This document shows positions 1-7,655 of a DNA stretch of 64,000 nt, piece after piece. Each line of letters starts with the position of its first letter. The first letter of the stretch is position 1. The notes beneath the pieces were generated by a model. The model saw only the letters and a list, made by a program, of their open reading frames with translations. It made no database searches and was not told the origin of the DNA. The stretch covers positions 1-64,000 of the forward strand of contig JANQJW010000023.1 in the NCBI GenBank assembly GCA_028281445.1, in the 5' to 3' direction. Source of the stretch: Planctomycetota bacterium. GTDB lineage: Bacteria > Planctomycetota > PLA2 > JAEUHO01. A program made the position numbers and the translations under genes.

Positions 1-117
1 CGGCGTCACACCCAGCTTCTTGCAAACCGCCGGCACCTTCGAGCCCTTCGCCAACTCGACCTCCGCCTCACGCAACATCCGGATGATCTGCTCCGGGCCA
101 TACCTCTTCCTCGCCAT
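1..117 (-). CDS. IS3-family transposase OrfA, N-terminal 39 codons (partial)
   Basis: Only the first 39 residues are in the window. They begin MARKRYGPEQIIRMLREAEV and continue with a helix-turn-helix pattern ending KKLGVTP. This is the typical start of the small IS3-family OrfA, a DNA-binding protein that is normally joined to the DDE transposase OrfB by programmed frameshifting. The start codon is followed at once by the Lys/Arg stretch common in this family. The catalytic part lies outside the window, so activity cannot be judged. Confidence 0.75.
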   Translation of the reverse strand, partial: MARKRYGPEQIIRMLREAEVELAKGSKVPAVCKKLGVTP

Positions 118-183
118 GTCCCGTACTCTCCTGATCGGTGAAATGTATCCGACCAAGTGGCACGCTCAGAGGGGGGCAGGTCA
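1..183 (-). mobile_element. Edge of an IS3-family insertion sequence
   Basis: The left 183 bases look like the upstream end of an IS3-family element cut by the window edge. Read on the minus strand the end starts TGACCTGCCCCC (183 down to 172), the type of end seen in IS3-family elements, and is followed 66 bases later by the start of an OrfA-type gene. The element runs off the window, so the other terminal repeat, OrfB and the target duplication cannot be checked. Confidence 0.6.
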
Positions 184-362
184 CTGATGAGCCGCTGCTT
201 GCAAGCGCGTACGAACTGGTCAAGCTCGTCCACTTGGCCGGCTACGGCATGCAGCGTCGTCGTCAGCTCGTGGAAGGCCGCAGCGGGCGAACGCTGCGCC
301 GGCGTCGGCGCGTCGCGTTCGGAAGACGCCGAAGTGTCCTTTTCGGCTTCCTGCTGACTCAT
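184..362 (-). pseudogene. Small unknown gene interrupted by the IS3-like element
   Basis: The frame starts at an ATG preceded by a GGGGGA ribosome site and encodes a polar, helix-rich protein beginning MSQQEAEKDTSASSERD. After about 60 residues it runs straight into the IS end, where the next residues (DLPPSE) are encoded by the IS terminus. The natural C-terminus is therefore lost or displaced. I do not recognise the family. The heptad-like spacing of hydrophobic residues around positions 30-55 suggests a coiled coil. Confidence 0.4.
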
Positions 363-834
363 GGTCCCCCTGCCTCGGCTCGTCCACGCACCCACCAAGT
401 GTATTCGTATTGTGCAGGCCCTGCAGCACCCGGATTCCGCTTGCTGTTTGCCACTCTCGACCGGTACTTGGCATTGTCGGCAACCTGCGCAACGGCGGAA
501 TCGTATCGGCCGCATGGAGGTCGGGATCAGGTGCGCAAGCGTCGCCCACCAGCGGGTGTCGATGCCCAGACTGCTCCAGTAGGGAATCACGACAAACGAC
601 GTTGCCATCCGCCACGTGAGTTCTCTTTTGAACGCGCGCGCACGCTCTTCCAAGCGCGCGCAAGGACACCGTGTGCCGCGGGCGCCGATGCGCTTCCCCT
701 GAACTGTCTACGCCGGCGCATGAGTGGCGGCTCACGTCAACGCACGTCGTTCTCTCTGGTGAAGCCGAAGGTTTTGATGATCACCGCGTCGCATGCCGCA
801 TGTGCAGGGCGCAGCGCGCGGAAGAGGAGTTCTG
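363..834. other. Gene-poor stretch, nothing recognised
   Basis: About 470 bases between the interrupted small gene and the protease gene. Open frames cross it on both strands, but their residue composition is the Arg/Ala/Gly-rich kind expected from GC-rich noncoding DNA. I see no tRNA, strong hairpin with a T-tract, or repeat. Confidence 0.4.
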
Positions 835-2025
835 ATGTCACCGAGCGATACGTTTGAAGACGAATTCGACGAGCCGCCGACCGAGGAGCACGGCAACGAC
901 GAGGCGTTCGATGAAGACGCCGAAGAGGAGGAGTTCGACGAACCCAGTGCGCGAGACCTCGCGGGCGACGCCGAGGACGCCACGGAATCACCTGAACAGG
1001 CTCTCGAGGAGTATGACGAATCGCTGCTCGAAGCGTTCGACGCCGTGGAGCAGGCCCTTGCCAGCGGCGTGAGTTCCATGGCGACGGAAGGCGTCCGGGC
1101 CGAGAGCGCGTACGAGGGCGGCGGCAACATCGTCGGTGTCGGTCTGGGAACGAGCGAGGACTGCCTGGCAGAGCCGGGTGCATCCGCGCTGAACGTCTAC
1201 GTCGTCGAGCCCACGAACGAGGACGAGGTGCGTCGTGCACTGGTGGACAACATGGCGGTGCATGCGGCCTCCGACGAGAGCGACCTGCCCATCAACATCA
1301 TCCACACGGGCGAGATCGAGGCGCAGTCGCACCGCTTCCGGCTGCGACCGTCGCCGAACGGCATCTCGGTCGCGCACAGAAGGGTGACGGCCGGGACCCA
1401 GGGAGTGCTCTGTCGCGGCCGTCGCCGGCCGCGCCGTCGCCGGCTGATGATCCTCAGCAACAACCATGTAATCGCCAACTCGAACAGCGCCCGGTTCGGC
1501 GACCCGATCCTGCAGCCTGGTCCCGCCGACGGGGGGCGCATGCCGCGCGACCGAATTGCCATCTTGGAGCGCTTCGTTCCGATCGACTTCCGCGGACGGG
1601 CGAACTTCGTCGACTGCGCCACGGGGTGGGCAAGTCCGTCGCGCGTTCAGCGCAAGTTCGTATACCTCCGTGGCGGACGGCGGCGCTTCTTCCGGGTCGG
1701 GAGGCGCCCGGTCCGCTGCCGGCGGGACATGGTCGTTGGCAAGTCGGGCCGCACGACGCAGCTCAGGCGCGGCATGATCACCGACTGCAATGCAACGATC
1801 CGGGTCAACTACGGTCGTGGCCGGGTGGCGCTGTTCCGGGACCAGATCGCGATCCGGGGCCTGCGGGGCCCCTTCAGTGCTGGGGGTGACTCGGGCTCGC
1901 TCGTCTGGCAGTGGAACCGCACGCGTCCTCCCGTCGGCCTGCTATTCGCGGGCGGCGGCGGATTCACCTTCGCCAACAAGATCGGGCGCGTCCTGCGCGC
2001 CTTGGACGTCAGCCTGGTCACTTGA
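835..2025 (+). CDS. Trypsin-like (Nal1-type) serine protease with acidic N-terminus
   Basis: The protein is 396 residues. The start is the ATG with AGGAG seven bases upstream; a longer in-frame start exists but lacks a ribosome site. Residues 1-75 are strongly acidic (Asp/Glu runs) and probably disordered. A small domain with the motif GVGLG (101-105) followed by NVYVVEP resembles the segment preceding the protease in Nal1-like peptidases. The protease domain shows His211 in SNNHV, Asp260 in NFVDCATG and Ser353 in GGDSGS, a complete chymotrypsin-type triad. No signal peptide is visible, so it probably acts in the cytoplasm. A patch of Arg residues (RGRRRPRRRR) just before the catalytic His is unusual. 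Its substrate is unknown. Confidence 0.8.
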   Translation: MSPSDTFEDEFDEPPTEEHGNDEAFDEDAEEEEFDEPSARDLAGDAEDATESPEQALEEYDESLLEAFDAVEQALASGVSSMATEGVRAESAYEGGGNIVGVGLGTSEDCLAEPGASALNVYVVEPTNEDEVRRALVDNMAVHAASDESDLPINIIHTGEIEAQSHRFRLRPSPNGISVAHRRVTAGTQGVLCRGRRRPRRRRLMILSNNHVIANSNSARFGDPILQPGPADGGRMPRDRIAILERFVPIDFRGRANFVDCATGWASPSRVQRKFVYLRGGRRRFFRVGRRPVRCRRDMVVGKSGRTTQLRRGMITDCNATIRVNYGRGRVALFRDQIAIRGLRGPFSAGGDSGSLVWQWNRTRPPVGLLFAGGGGFTFANKIGRVLRALDVSLVT

Positions 2026-2088
2026 CCGGCTTGGTTCCTTGCGAGGCGGCCTCAGCCTGACTCGGTCGGAGGCCGCCGCGCGCCACCC

Positions 2089-2094
2089 TATACT
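2089..2094 (+). promoter_or_regulatory. Probable leaderless -10 element (TATACT)
   Basis: TATACT ends six bases before the ATG of the next gene, so transcription would begin at or next to the start codon. Several genes in the window show the same spacing. Confidence 0.5.
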
Positions 2095-2100
2095 GGGGGT

Positions 2101-2361
2101 ATGGAAGATGCCCGCATGCCCTATAACCCGGATGACAAAGACGCCGAGGCGGCGTCGCGCGCCGAGCGGGTCCTCCAGCGGCACGAGGCGACGCTTCTCG
2201 CCCTACCTGGGGTGACCGGCGTCGGTCTCGGCCGAGACGCATGCGGAGATGACGCGATCATCGTCTACGTGGCCCATCGGGACGTCGCGACCCCCAAGAC
2301 TTTGGAAAGCGTACTGGTCCTACCCGAGGTGACTGGCGTCATCGAGGCGCAGGACAGTTGA
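2101..2361 (+). CDS. Small protein related to the N-terminal segment of the upstream protease
   Basis: An 86-residue soluble protein. Its middle (LPGVTGVGLGRD followed by IIVYVAHRD) matches the pattern of the segment that precedes the protease domain in the gene 75 bases upstream (GVGLG then LNVYVVEP). It therefore looks like a stand-alone copy of that accessory domain, perhaps acting in trans as a chaperone or inhibitor; that role is inference. The start is taken at the ATG six bases after a TATACT hexamer. ATGs a few codons later are possible alternatives. Confidence 0.6.
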   Translation: MEDARMPYNPDDKDAEAASRAERVLQRHEATLLALPGVTGVGLGRDACGDDAIIVYVAHRDVATPKTLESVLVLPEVTGVIEAQDS

Positions 2362-2689
2362 TCCTGCGGGGCAGGGCCTCGTCGAGAACCGCTCGAGCCG
2401 GCACACGAGGGCTGTCGTGGGCCGAGCCTGATCGGCATCCTGTTGTCAGCGACCTCGATGGCGCGCGGGGTCCCCGTTTCCCATAGAACGCGGTGGCACG
2501 TGCGTGGGAATCCGTCATGCGCTGGTTGTCCGCTGACGGCCCGCTAGGACTCGGAACTCTCCGGCACTTCTCACTCCTTGGCGCGACACGAACTGCATGG
2601 TGGCGGTAGTTGATCGAGGAATCCGTGTTGGTAGCTGGGGCCGCACTGTTGCGCCTCGCATCTCGAGAGAGAGAAGGAGAACAGATCCA
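2362..2689. other. Intergenic stretch, nothing recognised
   Basis: About 330 bases with no convincing gene, RNA or repeat. Only the last 20 bases hold a signal, the AGAAGGAGA ribosome site of the next small gene. Confidence 0.4.
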
Positions 2690-2929
2690 ATGGCAGGTGA
2701 CGACATGTCCTTTGATGACATCAATGCGGGGATCGAACGCCTCGATCTGACGGAGTTCGAGAAGATCGCTGCGAGCCGCGACGCCGAGGCGATCAAGGAT
2801 GCGATTTGTCGCATCTGGAAGGGGATTCGGCCAATCATCGTGGCCCTCAGCAACTTCCCGCTGCTTCCGAAGAAGTGGCGTGCGGCACTGAAGATGCTGA
2901 TCAAGCTTCTTGACGCCCTCTGCGGGTAG
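2690..2929 (+). CDS. Small helical protein of unknown function
   Basis: A 79-residue protein beginning MAGDDMSFDDINAGIERLD, started at the ATG preceded by AGAAGGAGA. The N-terminal half is acidic. The C-terminal half (from about residue 46) alternates Lys with Leu/Ile/Trp, giving a cationic amphipathic helix ending LLKKLLDALCG-like, which could contact a membrane or a partner protein. I do not recognise the family. It lies between the protease genes and the tRNA-Ser fragment, with no operon partner on its strand. Confidence 0.5.
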   Translation: MAGDDMSFDDINAGIERLDLTEFEKIAASRDAEAIKDAICRIWKGIRPIIVALSNFPLLPKKWRAALKMLIKLLDALCG

Positions 2930-3425
2930 GAGAGGGGCGCCGGAGCCTCGTCGAGGCTGCTCGAATGCGTCGCACCCTGCGTCTCGGTCCACTGCTGCGC
3001 GGTGGCGAGTGCGCAGGTGCGGCGCGGCTTGACCCAAAGTGTTCGATTCCATGGAATCACACTTCCGTTGCCTGGAGGCTGCGTGCAATCGGATCCGTTT
3101 CAGACACGATGGAGCCTCGTCGACTGGCGGGACCCCCGGAAGTCCCTGAGGCCGAGTTCGAACATTGGGCGAAGGCATGGACCTACCGACGAGTCCTGGC
3201 GAAGGGGAAGTGACCATCGTGAAGAAAGGCGGGCACGGCAGTCGTGCGCCTGAGAGCGTCGAAACCGTCACGCCCTCCAACGCTTCGGTGTCGCATCACG
3301 CTAGTGGGGGGCGTTGCGTTGGGGGGACGCCAGGGGGGAAGTAAATTGGGTCGATGCGGACCGAGGTCCCCTAATCTCCTCTTGCGGCGCAGGTTGTGAG
3401 CCCGTAAGTCGGGCGTCGTACCGCC
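2930..3425. other. Gene-poor stretch left of the tRNA-Ser fragment
   Basis: About 500 bases with no supportable gene. A hairpin-forming GCCCG/CGGGC pair lies just before the tRNA-like sequence (around 3400-3416), but the 5' half of a tRNA-Ser is absent. If the tRNA fragment is an attachment scar, this stretch would be the end of the former element. Confidence 0.35.
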
Positions 3426-3483
3426 TTCGAAAACCGGTGTACGGGCAACCGTACCCAGGGTTCGAATCCCTGTCTCTCCGCCA
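3426..3483 (+). other. 3' half of tRNA-Ser(CGA): probable attachment-site scar
   Basis: From the anticodon loop onward the sequence matches the 3' half of a tRNA-Ser: loop TTCGAAA (anticodon CGA), 3' strand of the anticodon stem, a long variable arm with GTACGG/CCGTAC around GCAA, a perfect T-arm (CAGGG TTCGAAT CCCTG), acceptor strand TCTCTCC, discriminator G and encoded CCA. The upstream half fails: no GGAGAGA acceptor strand is present and the anticodon stem has two adjacent mismatches next to the loop. Tyrosine integrases commonly cross over in tRNA 3' ends and leave exactly this kind of duplicated half. Confidence 0.65.
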
Positions 3484-3508
3484 TCCACCTACCTGTACCT
3501 GTACGCCG

Positions 3509-5644
3509 CTACCCGAACCCGCGCTCGAAGGCGATCCCCCTTGCCATGTCCGGGTAGTCGACCAACGGGTTGCGGTTGCCTTGGACCTCGTGGATCGCCG
3601 CGTTGCGGTGCCACTCGTAGATGTCGGCCGGCTCGTCTTCGTGCCAGGTCAAGAGCATGTCGATCACGTCCTCTCGGCTTGTCGACAGCTCCGACGCACG
3701 GTCGCCGATCTGGCCCGGGTAGCGCAGCAGGAAGTAGAGGGTCGCTCGGGCCACCGCTCCCTTGCCGGCGCCGGGCTCGAACTGATTCGCCTCCCTCCGA
3801 CCGCAGTTGCTCCGAACCCGTTCCTGGACCTGGAAGAAATCGAAGTCGAAGTACGGGATGTTGCTGCGAAAGCTGTTGCAGTCCGACTCGCACGTGAAGA
3901 GGTGGTGCAGATCGGCTTTCATCGGCTGGCGCCTGCGGAACCACGACTGTGGCACGACGTGCTCGCAGTTGAACGGGAACTGCGCTTCGAGCTCCAGCAG
4001 GCCCGGCTCCATGGACTCCTCGGCTTGGCCAGGGTCGATGCCCGTCGCGCGCAAGGCCTCCTCGAGACGAAGCTCCATGAGCACTTCGTTCGTGATCAGG
4101 GTGCTGGGCTCGAACCGGAGCTCGGAGTACACGCTCTGGAGATCGCGCGTGCCGTCGTCACGCAACCGCAGGTCGACGAACGGGTACAGGAAGTCCAGCC
4201 GCGCCCGGCGGTAGCTCAGCACCGTCTCGTGCGTCGTCCTCAGGTGCTCGTGGAACAGGTCGAACCACTCCTCGCGCGTCGCCTCGATGGGCAGTGGTGC
4301 GTAGTACTCGTCCAGCGCCGCGAAGTCGGCATCTTCGTCGTAGTAGGGGCGGTCGGCGAACATCGCGAGCCGCTCGAGCGCCGCCTCGACAGCGGTGTCA
4401 GCTTCGACATCCGCCGGATCGTCGCCCGTGCGCGGCGTCGCCGGGGTCCCGACTCGCGCGTCGGGTGCCGCGGTGTCGGTCAGGGATCGCAGGCCCACGG
4501 CGACGTGGACCGGAACCGTAACGAACGTCGTCCCATCGGGCGACGTCCGCACATGGGTCGTGGCACCGTCGGGAGTGCGGGATGCCGGATCGACGGGCTG
4601 TAGAGCGGGATCCTTGAATGCCGCTTCAACAAAGTCCCGGCCGCTGGACTCTGGTCCCGCGATCTTCGCTCGCAGGTCGCGGACGATCGAGCTGATGCGA
4701 ACGCCCTCGTTGGCGATCCACTTGATCAAGTGCGCGGTGTCGCGGCGCCCGTCCCAGACGTCGCCGTTGTTCAGCAGGATCTGGCCGCGAGCGTTGCGAT
4801 CTGGGACGCCCGAGTGGTGAAGGGCGGCGAGGTCCCACGTGTCGCTCGAGACGGGCGAGCCCGACGTCCCGGGCTCGGTGTCCGTCTCGTAGTGAAGGAA
4901 GTCGTCCACGACGTCGACGATCTCGTTGTTTCGGAGAGCCAGCTCCTGCGGGCGTCCGCCCGGGTGCTGGATGATGTTGACGCGATCACCGACGAGAGCC
5001 TTGCCCGACTCGCCCAGGAGGCGCATCCAGCCTCGGTGTTCCAGCGAGTCTCCATCCGTGGAGGTCGTCTCCACGAAGACGACGGTGTAGTCGAGCCTCC
5101 GGTCCGTGATGAACAGGCGGCTGGGATCGAAGTGATGCACGTGGTTCGGCCAGACGACGCCGGGAGGTGTTCGAACGAAGTCGAACTCCGCGGCCGCCCT
5201 GCGGGCGGAAGCGCGCGTGGGCAGGACGTGGTTGTTGGTCATGAAGAGGTTCGGCCCCACGAGAAAGCCAGTGCCGAATCCGAAACCACTGCGGCGCACG
5301 ATCACGCGCGCCACCCGGCTGCGCGCCTCGGATCCTCTCACGAGGAAGTAGCTGCCGATCAGCTGGCTCTCCCCGATGATGCGCTCGAGCAGCGTGGCCG
5401 ACTCCGCCGCTCTCGTCGCCGGAGCGCCTGGCGGTCGATCGTCCCGCAGCAGACTCTCGAGCACGTCGGTCCGACCTACGCGCCTCAGTCGCTGGGCGAA
5501 TCGGGCCGGGTCGTCGATCTCGCGCCAGCGGCCGGGCTCCTCGATGCTCTCGAGCGCAGCCTGCCGGCGTTCGCGTTGCGCCTTGCATTCCTCGAAGCGG
5601 CGCACGGTGTCCTGGATCTGTGCCTCGAACAGAGCATCATGCAT
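3509..5644 (-). CDS. Fusion of trypsin-like protease and endonuclease I (EndA/NucM-type) domain
   Basis: A 711-residue protein with no signal peptide. Residues 1-105 form a helical N-terminal region. A V8/trypsin-like protease domain follows, with His139 in TNNHV, Asp185 in RRLDYTVVF and Ser261 in GTSGSP. After a linker rich in Thr/Pro/Asp (about 350-415) the C-terminal half carries endonuclease I hallmarks: CEHVVPQSWF with His562, DLHHLF, NSFRSN and the terminal QGNRNPLVDYP (688-698). Proteolytic and nucleolytic activities thus sit in one chain, an arrangement expected of a toxin or immune effector. The start has AGGGGA seven bases upstream. It ends 25 bases from the tRNA-Ser fragment, and its target is unknown. 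Confidence 0.85.
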   Translation of the reverse strand: MHDALFEAQIQDTVRRFEECKAQRERRQAALESIEEPGRWREIDDPARFAQRLRRVGRTDVLESLLRDDRPPGAPATRAAESATLLERIIGESQLIGSYFLVRGSEARSRVARVIVRRSGFGFGTGFLVGPNLFMTNNHVLPTRASARRAAAEFDFVRTPPGVVWPNHVHHFDPSRLFITDRRLDYTVVFVETTSTDGDSLEHRGWMRLLGESGKALVGDRVNIIQHPGGRPQELALRNNEIVDVVDDFLHYETDTEPGTSGSPVSSDTWDLAALHHSGVPDRNARGQILLNNGDVWDGRRDTAHLIKWIANEGVRISSIVRDLRAKIAGPESSGRDFVEAAFKDPALQPVDPASRTPDGATTHVRTSPDGTTFVTVPVHVAVGLRSLTDTAAPDARVGTPATPRTGDDPADVEADTAVEAALERLAMFADRPYYDEDADFAALDEYYAPLPIEATREEWFDLFHEHLRTTHETVLSYRRARLDFLYPFVDLRLRDDGTRDLQSVYSELRFEPSTLITNEVLMELRLEEALRATGIDPGQAEESMEPGLLELEAQFPFNCEHVVPQSWFRRRQPMKADLHHLFTCESDCNSFRSNIPYFDFDFFQVQERVRSNCGRREANQFEPGAGKGAVARATLYFLLRYPGQIGDRASELSTSREDVIDMLLTWHEDEPADIYEWHRNAAIHEVQGNRNPLVDYPDMARGIAFERGFG

Positions 5645-5856
5645 CGCGAATTCCCCTATCGCATACGAGCGCCATCAACCACACAAACGCCGGCGGCCCG
5701 TAGGGGCCGCCACCGCTTCGAGCGAAAGTGGCGTGTGCGCGTTTCTAGGGCAACACGTCAGAAGTGATCACCGTCTACGGCGTTCGAAGCGGCCCTCGTT
5801 GTCGGGAGAGCACCTCGAAATGCCATGCACGACCGCGACGAACTGCTGCCAGTGCC

Positions 5857-5862
5857 TACACT
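5857..5862 (+). promoter_or_regulatory. Probable leaderless -10 element (TACACT)
   Basis: TACACT ends six bases before the ATG of the membrane protein gene, the same layout as at several unrelated genes in the window. Confidence 0.45.
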
Positions 5863-5868
5863 GACGAC

Positions 5869-6438
5869 ATGACATCGAGGGAGAAAGCCAGGCCCGGCAC
5901 GCAGCATGCGCCGGAAGTGAGCAGACTCCGGCGATTCGGGCAGATGCTCATCGTCGGATTCGCAGCCCTCGGCGCGGTCTTGGTGTTCCAGTGCTCCCTC
6001 GCCGGGCGCCACAGTAGCGGTCCCATCGCCCCCGGGCCCGGATTCTGGCTCTTCGTGGTCTTCATCGTTGGCGCGGCGTGGGTGGCTGCCAAGCCGAAGA
6101 AGACCCCGGTGTTCCGGCGCAACGTGGGGACGACGCCCGGGGTTGCTCCCGCGGTACGCACGAAGACGGTCAAGCTCGGGAAGATGCCTACCTGGGTGAA
6201 GACGGGCGAGAGAGTGACCCGCACGTTGAAGGGCTATGGCTGGAAGAAGGTTGACATCAACGCCGGCAAGACCCGTCGCGTGCCCACGCGCTCGTTCGTG
6301 CCCCGCCGCGCGGTGACCGTCGTGCAGAGCGGAGACGTGACCAAGGTCGAAGCCCTGCCCGGGACGACCGATGTCGTGAACAAGGACGCGTTCGAGAAGC
6401 TCCTGAAGACTGCGGCCGCCCACCCCGCGACGCGCTGA
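5869..6438 (+). CDS. Unknown membrane protein with two transmembrane segments
   Basis: A 189-residue protein. Two hydrophobic segments near residues 24-40 and 54-70 are separated by a short polar loop; the remaining 120 residues are basic (many Lys/Arg) and probably cytoplasmic. The tail contains a motif-poor, possibly beta-rich region (VTVVQSGDVTKVEALPGTTD). I do not recognise the family. The start is the ATG six bases after a TACACT hexamer; an in-frame start 35 codons upstream lacks a ribosome site and reads through the promoter-like hexamer. Confidence 0.6.
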   Translation: MTSREKARPGTQHAPEVSRLRRFGQMLIVGFAALGAVLVFQCSLAGRHSSGPIAPGPGFWLFVVFIVGAAWVAAKPKKTPVFRRNVGTTPGVAPAVRTKTVKLGKMPTWVKTGERVTRTLKGYGWKKVDINAGKTRRVPTRSFVPRRAVTVVQSGDVTKVEALPGTTDVVNKDAFEKLLKTAAAHPATR

Positions 6439-6467
6439 CCCCGCTGGGGCTCTGGGCGACAGCGGGG

Positions 6468-6473
6468 CATACT
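6468..6473 (+). promoter_or_regulatory. Probable leaderless -10 element (CATACT) of iadA
   Basis: CATACT ends seven bases before the ATG of the isoaspartyl dipeptidase gene; no Shine-Dalgarno sequence is present in the gap. Confidence 0.45.
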
Positions 6474-6480
6474 CCCTGCC

Positions 6481-7653
6481 ATGCAGCTCCTGCCGCCAGC
6501 CATCCAGCTCCTGCGGAGTGCAACCGTCTACGCCCCCGAAGCGCTCGGGGTGCGTCACCTGCTCGTGGCGGGTGAGCGCGTGGTGTGGATGGGGACGGAT
6601 CAACCTGCTGTGCCCGACGGCGTCGAGGTCGTGGACCTCGAAGGCCGCCGCATCGTGCCGGGCTTCGTCGACTGCCACACGCACCTGACCGGTGGTGGGG
6701 GCGAGACGGGCTACGCCTCGCGCGTGCCGCCGCTGACGCTCTCGCATCTCACGACGGCCGGCGTGACGACGGCCGTCGGCCTTCTTGGGACCGACGACAC
6801 CGTGCGGACGACGGGGGAGCTCCTCGCCGTTGCACGAGGCCTGCGCGAGGAGGGACTCACGACGTTCTGTTGGACCGGGGGCTACCACCTTCCCGCGCAG
6901 ACGCTCACCGGGTCAGTGCGCGAGGACATCGTCCACCTCGACCTCGTGATCGGTGCCGGTGAGGTCGCGATCAGCGACCACCGCTCGAGCCAGCCTACGC
7001 TCGATGAGGTCCTGCGCGTCGCTGCCGACTGCCACGTCGGCGGACTGATGACCGGCAAGGCCGGCGTGCTGCACCTGCACCTCGGTGACGGCGACCGCGG
7101 GCTCGAGCTCGTGCGTCGAGCACTCGCCGATGCCGAGATCCCGGCGCGCGTCTTCCACCCGACGCACGTGAACCGGCGCACCGCACTCTTCGAGGAAGCG
7201 CTTGCGCTCGCGGGGCAGGGCTGCACGATCGATGTCACTACGTTCCCGCCCGACGACGAAGACGGGGGCTTGAGCGCGGTCGATGCCATCCTGCGCTACA
7301 TGGAGTCCGACGTACCCCCCGAGCGCCTCACGGTCAGCTCGGACGGCGGAGGATGCCTGCCCCGCTTCGATAACGAAGGCCGCGCCATCGGCATGGGAGT
7401 GGGTACGCCTGCTCTGCTCGGTGACACGCTTCGCGAGCTGCTCGCGCGCGGTGTCGCGCTGGAGCACGCGCTGCCGCCGTTCACCTCGAACGTCGCAGAC
7501 CACCTGCGCCTGCCCCGCAAGGGGCGTATCGCCGTGGGCTGCGACGCGGACCTCGTCGTCCTGGACGATGACGCCAGGGTCGAAGCCGTCGTGGCGCGCG
7601 GGCAGTGGTTCGTGCAGGGGGGTGAGCCCGTGCGGCGCGGGACCTTCGAGTAG
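6481..7653 (+). CDS. iadA: Isoaspartyl dipeptidase (IadA-type amidohydrolase)
   Basis: At 390 residues it has the length of E. coli IadA. It should cleave beta-aspartyl dipeptides, including beta-Asp-Arg, the product released by cyanophycinase. Metal-site motifs are present: DCHTHL (His66, His68), SDHRSSQPT, LHLHLGDG (His200), HPTHVNR (His229) and SSDGGG (Asp288). If aligned with the E. coli enzyme, Glu161 falls where that enzyme has its carbamylated lysine; this alignment is by eye. The gene stands about 7.5 kb from the cyanophycin operon and would complete the route from polymer to free Asp and Arg. It converges with the next gene, whose stop is three bases away. Confidence 0.9.
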   Translation: MQLLPPAIQLLRSATVYAPEALGVRHLLVAGERVVWMGTDQPAVPDGVEVVDLEGRRIVPGFVDCHTHLTGGGGETGYASRVPPLTLSHLTTAGVTTAVGLLGTDDTVRTTGELLAVARGLREEGLTTFCWTGGYHLPAQTLTGSVREDIVHLDLVIGAGEVAISDHRSSQPTLDEVLRVAADCHVGGLMTGKAGVLHLHLGDGDRGLELVRRALADAEIPARVFHPTHVNRRTALFEEALALAGQGCTIDVTTFPPDDEDGGLSAVDAILRYMESDVPPERLTVSSDGGGCLPRFDNEGRAIGMGVGTPALLGDTLRELLARGVALEHALPPFTSNVADHLRLPRKGRIAVGCDADLVVLDDDARVEAVVARGQWFVQGGEPVRRGTFE

Positions 7654-7655
7654 CC

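Noticed and set aside
3400..3483. A complete tRNA-Ser or tRNA-Sec
   Set aside because: No 5' acceptor strand matching TCTCTCC exists upstream, the anticodon stem is mismatched, and a UCA anticodon is absent; only the 3' half is real.
3314..4603. A 429-codon open frame antisense to the protease-nuclease gene
   Set aside because: It lacks a ribosome site and family motifs, and its composition mirrors the third-position bias of the real gene on the other strand.
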